Source: Ulota crispa
Taxonomy: Eukaryota; Streptophyta; Bryopsida; Orthotrichales; Orthotrichaceae
Direction: 5' to 3'
Length of the DNA stretch: 64,000 nucleotides
Assembly (NCBI GenBank): GCA_963920765.1
Contig: OY987245.1
Coordinates: forward strand, 1,256,727-1,320,726
The notes beneath the pieces were generated by a model, which was not told the DNA's origin, searched no databases, and worked only from the letters and a program-made list of their open reading frames with translations. Made by a program: the position numbers and the translations under genes. Of this stretch, positions 12,159 through 24,455 are shown piece after piece. Position 1 is the stretch's first letter. Every line of letters begins with the position of its first letter.

Positions 12159-14000
12159 GTTTAAATTTGGTTGTTTATAATACACTTGATGCCATCTTTT
12201 ACGAGGTGGACAATTTTACACTTAAGGTTATAAAATGCCATTTTTAGCTTGATTTTTCTAATGCATTTCCACCCAATCATATATGGACATAGTTCATTTT
12301 CCCATATTATTTAGATACATCTTATTTCATACAACTTAGTAATAGATTTGGACCACTAATATGCCTTTTAATCTTTTGAGCTCTTTATTTTGAAATTTTG
12401 TTCTTACAAAAGGGCTAAAGTATAAATTTTAGATTTGATTGCTACTTTTATTTTTTGACTTTCTGCCATTTGATTTTGTTTTTTATACAAGAACTCATTT
12501 ACTATTGTCTAAAACATAGAAAAAATTGTGAATTCTAGAAGGTTATTTAGGAACTTACTTGTACCATTCTTCTCATTGAACATTGAATTATTTGAGCAAG
12601 TTAAATTTCTTGTAACTTTAACATATTTCCTTACATTCTATTTATTACACCTTGATATTTCTTATACCATACCAACTCCTATACCATACCTCCTATACCA
12701 TATTTTGTACACTCTATTATCTTTCACCTTATTTTTCTATATTTTGTTTCCTACTCCCTACACTCTAGTTTCTACATCCTATTTGTAGTGTTACAAATTT
12801 TGGCAAATTGCCAATGGCTTTAAAATAAGATTGCCTTTAAAGCTCTGAAATCTTGAAATCTTTCCACATGCATTGTAAAGCTTCTTTACAATTCCAAATA
12901 GCCTTTGGGTGCAACACTCTTTGATTAAATTGGTATGCAATGAATTTAGCTCAAAACCAACTTCACATGCCTTTTCTAAAGAGACGTGTGGGTGATGGAA
13001 GGTGAAAGGCATGTAAACTTGAGTGTTAGACATTTAAATTCATTTAAGGAGGAGCTACAAGGACTAGAATTTGTTCTCTTTTAAGAAAAAATAGAATTTA
13101 GTTTGAATTTGAAAAACTATTAGATCAAATGAGCTAGACTAATGAGGGCTAATACTTGATGATAGGGTTCCAATTTCTCTAAATCAAAAATTTGTTCATG
13201 AATTTTAAATATGCAAAGCAATAGGAAGAGTCTTTAGATGATGGAATGTTGTTTTAGCTCAAATGAGTCTTGGATTTGAGTTTCACTATTCTACTAAAAC
13301 AACATTATTTGATTTATACTAAGAATAATAGAGATTCATGCAAAGTACGTGCCTACGTAGACTTTGCTTCTCTATGAGCATAAGAAGAAATAAGTCCCAA
13401 GATTAGCCTTGAAGCTATTGCAATTGCATTTGTATGTAATTGATAGCATGGATGCACATGTAATTGTTTATATAAAACTATCCAAAGGTGAGGCAAATAG
13501 TTATCCATGATTACAAAAGGGAAAAATCTATTAGATGATTGAAAACAAGACAACTAAATAATCATCTATAAAATGGTTATATTATTAGCAAAATTTGCCT
13601 AAGGTTTAAAAATATTATTCATAAAATTGAAATAGTTGCTATTACCACATATATCACTAAAAGTATTGAAGTATTAAGATTTTAATCCAGGCATTGATTC
13701 CCCTTTTTTATATATAATCCGTTATTTGTTAATTTGGGAAAAGTGTACAAAATGAGATTTCTGGCTTCTATTTTCCAGAAAATGCCATATTCATTGAACT
13801 GGGAATTTGTTGATTGTTTTCTAATGAAATGAGATATATAACATCTAGAAATATACTCTTTTTGGACAGAAAGTTCATTAGCTTTTAAAATTTTGGACAG
13901 AAAGTTCATCAATTTCTAAAATTTTGGACTAATGTTCATTAACTAGGTTTTAAATGACCTCTTTAATTTGAATTAAAATGATAATTTTGAATTAAAGTGA
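12159..14000. other. AT-rich intergenic DNA with a short tandem repeat
   Basis: No gene is recognised. Short frames here are low-complexity. An imperfect tandem repeat of about 31 bp containing TTTTGGACAGAAAGTTCAT lies at about 13855-13945. Confidence 0.5.
13855..13945. repeat. Imperfect 31-bp tandem repeat, about 2.5 units
   Basis: The core GGACAGAAAGTTCAT followed by an A/T-rich AAAATTTT segment appears twice, and a third, partial unit (GGACTAATGTTCATTAAC) follows. Confidence 0.7.
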
Positions 14001-17000
14001 GGTATAAAATGGTACACATCATTTTTCCAAATTAATAAATAACATGTTGTTGGGTAGAGAAGGCGTGCTTTGGGAACACGCAGGGTGTCTAGCTGTAATT
14101 GTATATTGCTAATTAAAAAATGTCATTGATCTTTGATCTTTATTCTTTAAATTTTCAATCTTTTGTTGACTTATGCTGTATTTGGTTTCAAAGGTATAAG
14201 GGTCAAAGTAGGAATAAGAGTCCACTGGATATGGGACGTGTAAATTGAGATAACAGACACAAGTTGCCGTCTGTATGACGGGACCCTAAAATCAAATTCA
14301 CGAACTGCTAACCAGAATTCTAGATCGTGAGAACAGAGCAAATCTTGACCCTGTGGATGATCAATCCCACTTTGTCACCACAATAATAAATGGGATTAAG
14401 TTTGGTTTAATTCAAACTGCCCGTAACAAGGTTTACAAAATATAATGGAAATAAAATGACAAACGAGCCTCCAAAACCGGCTAAGAATAATAAAGCCACA
14501 TCCTACATATACATAAAAAATAAACTCAAAACATTCCTCTTAATATCTTGATATTTTCAGATCTTCAAGTCTTCAAGTCTTCAAATTTTTATGTTTTAAT
14601 AAAAACAATTACAATCAACAAGTCATAGAAATGCTGCGACCTTCTATCTGATGTCACAGATGGTTCAAAGATTCAAATGCTAAGTGTAATAGCATTTTAA
14701 AAAGCCCTTTTAACCTTCTAATATCCTTTTAAATTATAACTCATTCTAAGCTACTGTTCAAAAGTTATGCGGATTCAAAGTAGAGACTGTTTTTCTACCT
14801 TGCAAACTAAAAACTGTCTCTTTGAATCTTTATAACTTTTGATTTATATATCATCCATACAAATGTAATGTCAATTTAAAAAGATGATACCATTGGCTAC
14901 AATTTGTAAAATTTTCACTACAAACTAAAAATCTGTCCAAAAGTTCTAGTAAATCAAAATTTGGGTTTCAATTTTTTAGAGAGAAACCAACCTTGCAACT
15001 TCTACACACTATAACTCTTTCAATATAAATTTAAATAAAATAATTGATGACAATTCAGAAAGCTCTGATAACAAACTATCACTTCTAGAAGTTTTAAAAA
15101 AAAAATTATACTGTCCAAAAATTGTAGCTCCTCAAAGTTTTGGCCTTCTTCTAACAAAAAGACAGCCACCTTCAATTCTTCACACCTCCAATCCTTCACA
15201 CCTCCAATCCTTCACACCTCCAATTCTTCACACCTCCAATCCTTCAAACCTCCATAACTTTCTTTTCCAAGCTTCTAATCACAGGTTTAAGGACTTTCTA
15301 GAAAAATAAGACTAAAATAAATGCTCTTTTTATATTTTATTGCAAAATGACATACAAATCGTAAGCTATGGCTTGTCAAAGTCTTAGTCCTTCTTCAAAG
15401 TATAACTTTTTGACTCTAAAATTCAAACACTTGTAACTTTTACATTCCAATTTCAAATTAAATTTGCAAATTTATTTTGGAAAAAAAATCACACAAAAAA
15501 CAACTTCTCCAAATTTCAATTCAAAATCAAATATATACAGAATATTCTTTCATATCAAACTTTTGGGATTTCTTCCCTTTTCCCATCAATATTTATACAT
15601 TAATTTCCAACGTACAAAAGAATCTCTCCTTCTACATTTCAACCATATCCAAGATAAAGAGGTAAGACACATCAGCCCGTACCTTTTTCCATCCTTACTC
15701 CACCATAGATGCCAAACCTTTCTTTTTTTTACACTTCTCCAAATCACTTATATATTTTTAATATTTTTATTCAAATAAAGATAAAATATATAAACCTTCC
15801 TAAATATGTAGATAAACATATAAAAAAGAATAAATACAAGATAAACACCACTGTAAAATAGCCACGTGCCCTTACGAGCATATAATAGCGTCAAACACTT
15901 GTCGTTAGTTGCTAAATTGTGGATTTGGTTGACTAGAGAAGTGGTCGTTCTTTGCCGCACGTTGGTTTGGGTTTAAATCCAATCAGATTTGTTGAATGGT
16001 AATAGCGGTCCACAACTTGGCACGCTGGTGAGGCAGGAAATTGGCCCAGCCCATCTACTACTTATTTTTCTAAGCTGTGCATGTGACAAGACAGCGCAGA
16101 GCTTTGGAATTTATAACCGCTACGCTGCCATCAAACCGTGATTCTCACCACAACCATCTATTTTGCCCTCGACTATTGATTTATTGAAATTAATACAAAT
16201 ATAGATAAATAACATGTATCTATATGATTGCGGCATCTCCATCAGGACAACCCTCTATACTATTTTCTTAACAATATGCTACAGATAATTACAAAATTAT
16301 AACACTATATACATTATATCTCAAATTTGTCATACTGAATTGAATCCTCTGTTCAATTGGCTGTAACATAGCCTCATAATCCTCTCTTTACACGTCCAAA
16401 ATCAAAATTGACAATCTGAATCTTTAAACAAAAAAAAGTTACAACAACACTATATTTATTAAATTGCAAAAACAAGATTCCCAAGCTGTACTCTAATGGT
16501 CAATTTAAATTGGTCATCTTAAACCCTAAATGTTACAAAATTCTCAGTTTAATGAATATGGTGTTGAACGCTTTTCACAAATCTTTTTTTGCTGATGTAT
16601 CTCATAATCTTTAGCTTGTGCTAATAAGTTTTGTATATCAATTCATAAGCAAATCTTATTTGTACCTTCAAAAAATTTCTAATTTACATATAAAATAAAA
16701 ATAAGGAATTAGTTGTGGCTTGGGTCAAATTAAAAATATATATGTATTATACAAAATACAAGACAAGGGGATTTAATTTGTGTGGATAATAATAGTTTTT
16801 TTAGATTATTAAATTAAATTTTATATTTTAAATCTTAGTAGTATTGATCACAATTTTTTTATATAAGTTTTAGATTTAGATAATTACAAGAAGGAATAAG
16901 AAAAAATAGACAATTTATCAATAACATTAAAACTCTAAATTGGAAAATAAAGATCAGCAAGAGAAAAGTGATTCCTTTAGATGGCTAGCTGCATGGCACT

Positions 17001-17550
17001 TGCTTTCAGTCAAATGACCACCATCGCATTGATTCTTTTTCAAATTGCACATAGGATGATTTGTTGGAATCACAACTTTAAGCTGTATGAATTCTCCACT
17101 TTTGATAGTAAGAAATTTTTTTTTTTAACTTAGAAAAATTATGAGCCCTCCAAAAGGCCCTTATGGAACCGTGCCGTATTACATAATAGAAGTAAAAAAA
17201 TATTATTATTGTTATTATTTAGTATTAAAACGGCTGTGGCACATGATTTGATTGCTTGCAGATGTCAGATCTAACTGACAGAAATGGCAATTTTTTTCTC
17301 TATTTACACATTTTTTAACCTTTGAAGGGCCCTTGGGCAGAATTACGATACTAAATACGGTCACAATCAATATTTAGAAGTTTGAATCAGCTGGAAATTA
17401 AATGTTATAATCATACATATTGAAAGGTTATATGATGGTGGATAGTGATCCCTAAACTGGCTAAGAATTGGCCAATTTCTACATAATAAACATGTATGTG
17501 AAAGAAACATTAGAAGAATCTTACAAAATCTCAAGATTTGAGCCAGAAAT
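14000..17550. other. Repeat-derived intergenic DNA, no gene recognised
   Basis: AT-rich sequence with a short GC-richer patch near 14050-14400 and another near 15950-16140. These could be fragments of retroelement non-coding regions, but no terminal repeats, primer-binding site or polyprotein motif could be established. Confidence 0.4.
15170..15253. repeat. 17-bp tandem repeat CTTCACACCTCCAATCC, about 5 units
   Basis: Five near-identical head-to-tail units are visible, with small differences at C/T positions (CCAATCC versus CCAATTC). This is a plain minisatellite. Confidence 0.9.
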
Positions 17551-17559
17551 CATATGTGG

Positions 17560-18960
17560 ATGAGCGACTGTCGCGTCAACTAATGTGACAGCGCAGGAGA
17601 TGTTGCGTCCATCCGCTCCTTGCCAAAGCCGCGTTGTTGCAATTTGCAATTGTGGCTATCCCTGCTTCGTTGATGTGGCTGCATCTTGGCCATTCATTTT
17701 GCGCCATACCCTAAGCCCTGCACGCACAAGTAGCAGGTGTCAGTGCCTCCGCCTCAGTAGGGTTTCCTTCATAGCTCTGCAAATTTTGCAGTAATGCGCT
17801 ACTAATGGAGGTTATGGAATCGCATGCCTTCTCCGTGCAAGCCAGAGGTTTAGCTAGTACTGCCTGACAAGGCCAGTGTTTTCTATTGAAGAGGGCGAGT
17901 TCAAGATTTCTCAAAGCATGCAAAATGTAGGCGTAAGTTGACGTGGAACTTGGAAGAGGTAGAGCCAAGGACTTAGCCACGTACCTGCAATTCTCTAGCA
18001 ATTCTCCATCGTCAATGCACTCAACTCCTCAGTCATTGCTGCCTTGTTAGTGCCTAAATCCTTGGGCTTGTAAATGTTGAGTGCCGTCACTGAGTTCTTC
18101 TTCTGCAATATCATGTGAGTGCAATCACTGCAATCACTGCACTGCAATCTCTAGAAGGCAATAGATTTAGAGTATTCTGCTAGCTAGGGTAGTGGGGTTT
18201 AGGGTGTTGGACGTTGAAGTTGTTGAATGGTGCATCTTCCGACATTTGAGATTTCCTCACTGGTCCGTTTTTTGGGTGTTGTGAAATTCCAGCGACGCCA
18301 ATTTCCCCTCTTGCATTCACTGCGTTTAGGTGATGGATCTGCGATGGGTCTAATACTCCAACCCCGGATGGCTCAAACAAAAGAGGTGGTGTGCTGGTGT
18401 AGCGTAAGGCTGTAAGCAGCATCAAAGGAGGCATTGTCTCTGATAAAGTCGACCAGGTGTGTCTACCTAAACCTGCAATTCATTTGCTCAACACAATCTT
18501 TGCTCTTTCAGTATTGTTGATCTTGCTGCCTTCTTGCATTGCTCTCCTCAATTGGGTGTCTTCTTTGTGCTTTGATTGGGTTAGAGGCTTTGTGTAAGCA
18601 GATTGCAGATTCTTTCTTTTCTTTTGCCTTATTGTTGTGGTCCTATTGATTCATCGAGGGCCTCCTTTGGCAGGATTCAAGGTTTCATAGTTTGCCCCTC
18701 ATACTAGTTTTTGCGTGATTCAATCACTTTGTCATACCTCTTTCTTCCTGGCCTTATTGTGCAATCTTTTTTCCAGGCGCTTTCCTAAATCCTGGGTGCG
18801 GGTTTTGCCTGGTATCAATGGCTTATAGTGTCGCTTCCTCTCCTTTGTAGAGTGGAGGTTGTCTTATTGGTGCCCTTCACGTGTGGTTTTCTCTAGGATT
18901 TGTGCAGTTTTTGCAGGTGCAAAACTAGGGTCTCGATGGCGTCAAAGTTGAAATTACCCC
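17560..18960. other. Higher-GC island in the repeat region, possible relic
   Basis: The base composition rises sharply against the neighbouring AT-rich DNA. The longest frame is complement(17711..18001), 96 codons, with no family I recognise. The remainder resembles untranslated or retroelement non-coding sequence. TGGTATCAATGG at about 18809 loosely resembles an initiator-Met-tRNA primer-binding site, but no LTR pair was found. Function unknown. Confidence 0.3.
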
Positions 18961-19770
18961 CAAATTTTTGAGTCCATGCGTTTTGTTTGAGCCATAACAC
19001 AAACAGCATAGGGAAATACCTTCCACTTGCTCCTCAGGCTGACCAAGTTTTGGAGACTCGAGCTGCCCAACATTGACAAATTTTGACACTTTTGTCGCCA
19101 ATTTGGCTTTCTTTGGCCAAAAATAAAAGGTTGATTAGAATTTGATTCTTACTCCAAATGAAGGAAGTTTGTACGTTAAGAAAAGCATTTATTTGGAAGT
19201 TTCAAGGCTAGCTCACTTTTGCATGAAAAATACCTTCAAGTCTAATGCCTAAGTATTCAAACAACACAACAACCAAATCTCTGTTCATTTGGATGAAAGT
19301 TAAATTTTTCATCTTGTTTGAAATAAATTTTACTCAAGCTCTTTAGAACCATAAGGAGAAGGTACATATGCTCACAAACTTCAATTCACTTTCTTTAATA
19401 GAAAAGTAGATATTAAAAAAATCCAAGGTTACATAAAACGAACTTCAACCCTTCCTTTTTCAGGTGTAGAAATGCTTCTTTCACATTTGTGATGATACGC
19501 TACTTATTTTTTTATTTCTCAAGCTTTAAGAGTTTCAAAAAGAGGATTAGGCGCTTATTTTACTAATATATCATAACAAGAAAAAATAACTTACCCCATA
19601 AAAAACTAAAAACACAAGTCAAAGTACAGTACAAGAGAGGTAAGAGAGAAGAGAAAGGAGGAGGGAGGAGACATGCCAAAAGTGAGCGTTAACAATGAAC
19701 TCTCTAGTCAAGCATGTTTCCTCATCCATTTTCCACCCCTCATCTTTATCTTAAGTCAATATTGTCTCAT
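18960..19770. other. AT-rich intergenic DNA, nothing recognised
   Basis: There are no open frames of note and no terminal repeats. A purine-rich AGAGAGG-type stretch lies near 19630-19670. Confidence 0.45.
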
Positions 19771-19772
19771 AA

Positions 19773-20135
19773 GAGCATCTCCTGCCACCCGCTAAATGAG
19801 CCCTTTGAGTTCAACTCATAATGGCTTCTGCAATTCAAGTTTCCAACAGCACTGTACTCGTCGATGTGCAAGAGCGGGGCCTCTTAGGCTTGGCCACTTT
19901 CATGTCAAATTTGAGTTTTCTTCAAGCTCTCTTTACAGTCCTTGCCAACCACTGTTTAAGCTGCGACATCACTTTGTAGCCAGATGTACTAGTGCAATTT
20001 TTTGTAATGCAAGTGGAGGCCAGCAAACCTTACAAGCTCCAGGGAAACTTCAAACCTATTGCGCTACTTCCTGCTCCCATCCCCCTCCAAACCTAATTGC
20101 CAAGGGCTTCATTTGGCGGGTGGCAGGAGATGCTC
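19773..20135. mobile_element. PIF/Harbinger-like MITE with GAGCATCTCC ends and TAA duplication
   Basis: The left end GAGCATCTCCTGCCACCCGC matches the right-end reverse complement GAGCATCTCCTGCCACCCGC and continues into AAATGAGCCCTT-like sequence. TAA lies at 19770-19772 and again at 20136-20138. A 3-bp TWA duplication is the hallmark of PIF/Harbinger elements. The interior of about 290 bp is comparatively GC-rich and has no convincing coding sequence. Confidence 0.85.
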
Positions 20136-20420
20136 TAACATGTCATAGCACATCATAGTGTTATTTTAAGAACAATGAATAGAAGTTTAATCCTTAAAGC
20201 TAATCTTCTTCAACTTGGTAGATTTTTTTGTTGACAAACATTATGGTTGGATTCAAAACACTTTCCACCTATAAGATGTATTGCTAAATTATATTCATAA
20301 AATTGAGCTTTTCTAATTAAAACTTCAAAGCCTTGTAAATCAAAATAATGTGTAGTTCTTATTCTGTTTTTTATAATCAGCCACGGCACTAAGTAATATA
20401 CTCACTTACTTTTTTAACCC

Positions 20421-20499
20421 TTAACCCCTCACTGCTTGCGGTTGTCAAATAAGACAGCAATCAGGGCCAAAAATGGCCGCTTGGGCAGTGAAGGGTTAA
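20421..20499. mobile_element. 71-bp TTAA-flanked mini-element (piggyBac-like)
   Basis: TTAA at 20421-20424 is followed by CCCCTCACTGCTTGCGG. The other end, ...GGCAGTGAAGGG, is followed by TTAA at 20496-20499. TTAA duplications with CCC-starting ends are the signature of piggyBac-type elements. An additional TTAACCC directly precedes it at 20414. Confidence 0.6.
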
Positions 20500-20912
20500 A
20501 GGACGGACTCTAAACCCGTGCCAACCCTAGGCTCATACCAAGGAGAATGCACTATTCATGGGCAATGAACATCATGTGGCATGTGCCCACTAAAGATATG
20601 ATTCTCCTCAAAAGAAGGAAAAGTCAAGAGTGCATGCTGCCCTCACAAAATTGTAAGAAGGGCAGTAGGAGACTTTGTACGTCTCTTCACAAATTGGTGT
20701 TTTAAAAATTGAAAGCCACTATTTTTGGCATTTAGTGGTATGGCATATCTCTGTGACCGCTTTTTTTTAGATTGGAAAAAACTTTTTTTTTCCACCCTTG
20801 GGGTGCTTTTTTGGCATTGAAAGGACGATTTTTGTCCTCTTGGACATTTAGGGGTTAAACTAAAGGCACTTATATTAATTTTTATGTAGTGGCCATGCCA
20901 AAAGCTTGTATC

Positions 20913-21148
20913 TTAACCCCTGAGCACCCGGAGTTGTTTTAGGGTTTAGGAGAAAATGGGAGGTTTAATGGCCACCACAGCTTGGAAAATTACATCCAGA
21001 AAAAGTGACCGTAGGATCTAAAAAAGGAATACCTTCTTTGCTGATGGGAACTAGCCACAACTTTTTCACAATATGGATTGAGAGAAAAAGTGAGATAAAC
21101 TTGGGATCCCAACAACAGAATCTCACCGTTGCGGCGCTTACGGGTTAA
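20913..21148. mobile_element. 228-bp TTAA-flanked TIR element (piggyBac-like)
   Basis: TTAA (20913-20916) then CCCCTGAGCACC at the left; GGCGCTTACGGG then TTAA (21145-21148) at the right. The reverse complement of the right end is CCCGTAAGCGCC, which matches at most positions. There is no coding sequence. Confidence 0.6.
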
Positions 21149-21655
21149 GTCATGTAAAATTCTTAATAATACATTGTGTCCTTTTCCTTCACTTCTTGTC
21201 TTCCTCATATTCATTCTTTTGCATTTGTCTATTTATTTTTTCTTGGCAAAGTAAGGCTATTTGAAGAAATGTCAATCCTATGAAGAATTGTACCCTATCA
21301 TTTTCCCGTAGTAATTACAAAGAAAGGGGCGACATATCGATTCTTCCAAATTCCAGGTGAAGATAAGATGAAAGAAGTGCTATTCTAAGTGAATTTCATG
21401 TGTGGAATGAAGAACGTTTGCAAAGAATTTTCAAAGGAAGATCTTGAAAAATAAAGCTTCAACAAATATTTACTTTTTTAAATTTCAATAAAGGAAAAAA
21501 AAAATCATCTCATAAAAATTCCCTGCAACAAGATTTTGATCGAACGAACCACACAAGTTCCTTGTTTAGGGAGATTTTTGAATACTATCCTTCATCCATT
21601 TTCAATTGATTTTTCATGTGTCTACACAAAATATTGTATATATTTATGCAATATA
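21149..21655. other. Intergenic DNA, nothing recognised
   Basis: AT-rich sequence without a coding frame, terminal repeat or RNA gene that I can support. Confidence 0.45.
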
Positions 21656-21659
21656 TATA

Positions 21660-22029
21660 AGGAATTGATATATGTACAGTGGACGTTTGTGATATGTACA
21701 CCGGGGGGAGGAGTAAATTTTTTATATTTATCATTAACAAGTAGGATTTGAGAAATCAGAATTCACATTTGGATTTACAAAAATTGATTTAGTCCAAAAC
21801 CACAAAGAAGGGTACAATTGAACAACATCAAGGGGAAAGGCTTAACAGTTAGGGGCAAAATGTTACTTTTATTCATGTTTGTAAAAAAAGCTAAGTTTAT
21901 TCATTAGGTGTTATTCAAGTATATCTTCCTTTGTGGGTTTAGGCAAAATCAAGGTCTCTAAATGCAAATGTAGATTCAAATTTTTCAAAATCTACTTGTT
22001 GATGGCAAATATCTAAAGTTTACCCCCTT

Positions 22030-22030
<1 letters not shown>
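21660..22030. mobile_element. GGGAATTGAT MITE, copy 1, right end lost
   Basis: It starts AGGAATTGATATATGTACA. Its interior shares with the copies at 22852 and 29291 a sequence arranged as two long inverted arms (AAGGTCTCTAAAT..., AACAACA...). The expected right terminus is replaced by a (GT)n(TA)n tract that begins at 22031. Confidence 0.7.
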
Positions 22031-22107
<77 letters not shown>

Positions 22108-22108
22108 T
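22031..22108. repeat. (GT)n(TA)n microsatellite
   Basis: A short GTGTGTGT block is followed by more than 30 TA units and ends in ACATATAT, directly at the left end of the TIR element at 22109. Open frames encoding Tyr-Ile repeats here are artefacts. Confidence 0.95.
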
Positions 22109-22841
22109 GGGTGATTGCAAGAATGACATGTACTACATTTTGTCCCCCTCACCTTTTGTGGCTTGTTTTTTGCTTGTAACTTTTGCAAAAGAAGTCATGT
22201 TGACTTGTCCTTTTAGAGTAATGTGAACATGCAAGTTATTGATGTTCAATGATTTTTTCTTGTTTTTTAAAATTATTTTGCTATTTTTAAGCAGCCCCAA
22301 AAATAGGTGTCTATCTTGGCCATTTTGGAGGTTTTTAGTACTATTTTGGGTCTAAAAAAGCTTTTCTAGGGCTATAAATCAAGGATGTTGTTTATGGAGC
22401 ATGCTTACATGCATTTCTAGAAGGGTTTTGCAAAATTATAAATTCCATGGCATCTACATTGTCTCAAAGTGGGCATCCTATCTCCCTTCATTGGCAAAAT
22501 ACAAAGAAATTCCTCAGCAAAGCAATTATACCGTGTGAATGTGTTTAATGGATTCTCAAGTGGCCAATTTTTATTTTATTTTTTTTGAATTATTTTATTA
22601 TTTTCCAGAAAGCAAGAAAGAAATTGGCTTCTTGTTGGTAATTTTGTTTTGTGCATAACTTTTAGAATAAAAAATTTCTAGGTCTGAATTTTCACAAATA
22701 TACTATTTTTAGTGCTTTACAAACTATCCATATTTTATTTTATTTAAAAAAAATTATTTCAAAAGCTCATAGTACTTCAAAGTACTACATAGTACTAAGG
22801 GTGTTTGAGACAAAATTGGCAGGTCATTCTTGCAACTACCC
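22109..22841 (+). mobile_element. Non-autonomous TIR element, GGGTRRTTGCAAGAA family, copy B
   Basis: The ends are GGGTGATTGCAAGAATGACA and, on the reverse strand, GGGTAGTTGCAAGAATGACC. The interior of about 730 bp is homologous in inverted orientation to copy A at 10758-11489, sharing for example TAGTACTATTTTGGGTC and GTCTCAAAGTGGGCATC. It is inserted in TA-repeat DNA, so the target duplication cannot be measured. Confidence 0.8.
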
Positions 22842-22851
22842 ATATATATAT

Positions 22852-23281
22852 GGGAATTGATATGTGTACCACACCCTTTCAATTACTATACCACACCCTT
22901 TCAATTATTGTACCACACACCAGAGTAAATTTTAAATTTCTACCATCAAAAAATTGAATTTGAAAATTTCGAATTCAGATTTGGACTTAGAGACCATGAT
23001 TTAGTATAGAACCATAAAAAAAAGCTACAATTCAACAACACCCAATGAGAAAGTTTAGTTAGGGAGAAAAGTATTACTTTTACTTTTGTTTGTAAAAAAT
23101 ATATGTTTATTCTTTGGGTGTTGTTGAATTGCTACTTTTTTGTGGTTCTAAACTAAATCATGGTCTCTAAATTCAAATCTGAATTCCAAATTCTCAAATT
23201 TAGCTTTTTGATGGTAAAAATCTAAAATTTACTTTTGGGATGTGGTACAGTAATTGAAAAGATGTGGTACACATATCAATT

Positions 23282-23284
<3 letters not shown>
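22852..23284. mobile_element. GGGAATTGAT MITE, copy 2, 433 bp
   Basis: The left terminus GGGAATTGATATGTGTACCA is matched by the reverse complement of the right terminus, and the arms pair over much of the element. Both sides are TA repeats. Left-end motif repeats (ACCACACCCTTTCAATTA) are present. Confidence 0.85.
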
Positions 23285-23361
<77 letters not shown>

Positions 23362-23468
23362 ATATATATATATATCTATATATATATATCTATATATATC
23401 TATATCTATATATATCTATATCTATATATATCTATATATATATATATATATCTATATATATATATACA
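23285..23468. repeat. (TA)n / (TATATATC)n microsatellite
   Basis: About 180 bp of TA dinucleotides with interspersed TATC units, immediately after the right end of MITE copy 2. Confidence 0.95.
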
Positions 23469-24155
23469 TTAGTTCAGGTACCTATTGTACCCAGAGAGGC
23501 AACAAGAATATCCTTGCAAAAAGAAAATTTAGCAGGATTGATCTTACCACAAAATTTGGCCAATTAAAAAGTTTAAACCATGAGTGATTTATAACTCACA
23601 AACGCCAACAATGTGATTGAAAATAAAATCTCAATGTAAACCATTCTATACATGTACCCCTCTCTCCCCTATTGGTCCTTTGCTAAAAAGACAACCAGGT
23701 CAATTGAGGTTAGGGTTTTTTTTTTTGGCAAAAATTCACCTAATCCTTACCTCAAATTGTCACTAGCAACCATAACACTGAAAAAACTTAGTGGAAATAT
23801 GGATGAAATTGCTAAATCCATCTTCCATCAAATATTAAATTTGCCAACTTTTGGATGAAGTTTACTAATATTAGTATAATTTATGGATGAACATCCACAT
23901 GCTGACAATTCTATCCTATTCTATCCATCTTTTCCTTAGTGGCTTATGTTTTGGGTGCCAGTCAATCTGGCAACAAAACAAACAAAAAAACAAACTCTGC
24001 TGTAGGTTACACCATGACACTCTCTTTAGAATGAGTAGCTTCATTGGAATCCTAAACCAAACAGATATTGCAATGAAATGTCATTTAAAATTCAATGAGT
24101 GTTTTTTAGAATATATACCTGCTAGCAATACACTGACAACTTGTTCTCTATAGTA
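23469..24155. other. Intergenic DNA, nothing recognised
   Basis: Short frames are present but none shows a motif, splice pattern or composition supporting a gene. Confidence 0.45.
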
Positions 24156-24455
24156 AGGTAAGATGCTCGTAAATTGACCATCTAAGAGCTGAAACTAAAT
24201 TTTGGGGTGGTGGAACTTCTTGAAATATTTTTCAATAAATTTTCCTCGAAAGAGGAATTGGCATCTAAATCAAGTTATTTTATATTTTTAGAGCAATGTG
24301 AAATTAGTTATGAAATTTTGAAGTAGAAAGATCATAAGGCTCTAAAATGGGTGCACCTCCTCAAATATACGTGCACTGTACATTATGGAAAGGCTATGAA
24401 TAAGTCATGTACTGACTGAGATCATTTGGGGAGGTGGGCCAAATTAGTGACCTAA
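24156..24455. mobile_element. AGGTAGTNTGCTC MITE, copy 1, right end lost
   Basis: It starts TA|AGGTAAGATGCTCGTAAATT and is collinear for about 250-300 bp with the reverse complement of the element at 35561-35887; shared blocks include ATTTTTCAATAAATTTTCCT and TTAGTTRTGAAATTTTGAAG. The matching right terminus is not found, so the right boundary is approximate. Confidence 0.65.

Noticed and set aside
15170-15253. CRISPR-like regular repeat
   Set aside because: The 17-bp units are directly adjacent with no spacers, and the host is a eukaryote; it is a minisatellite.
17711-18001. 96-codon frame considered as a pectin methylesterase inhibitor-like protein
   Set aside because: Cysteine spacing and helix pattern do not match that family; left as unknown.
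18800-18830. LTR retrotransposon primer-binding site (TGGTATCAATGG)
   Set aside because: Only a partial match to the initiator tRNA complement, and no LTR pair or polyprotein could be found.
19796-20158. 120-codon plus-strand frame
   Set aside because: It lies within the Harbinger-like MITE and runs out through its terminal repeat; no recognisable motif.
23235-23587. Tyr-Ile repeat frames of up to 110 codons
   Set aside because: They are translations of (TA)n microsatellite DNA in several frames at once.
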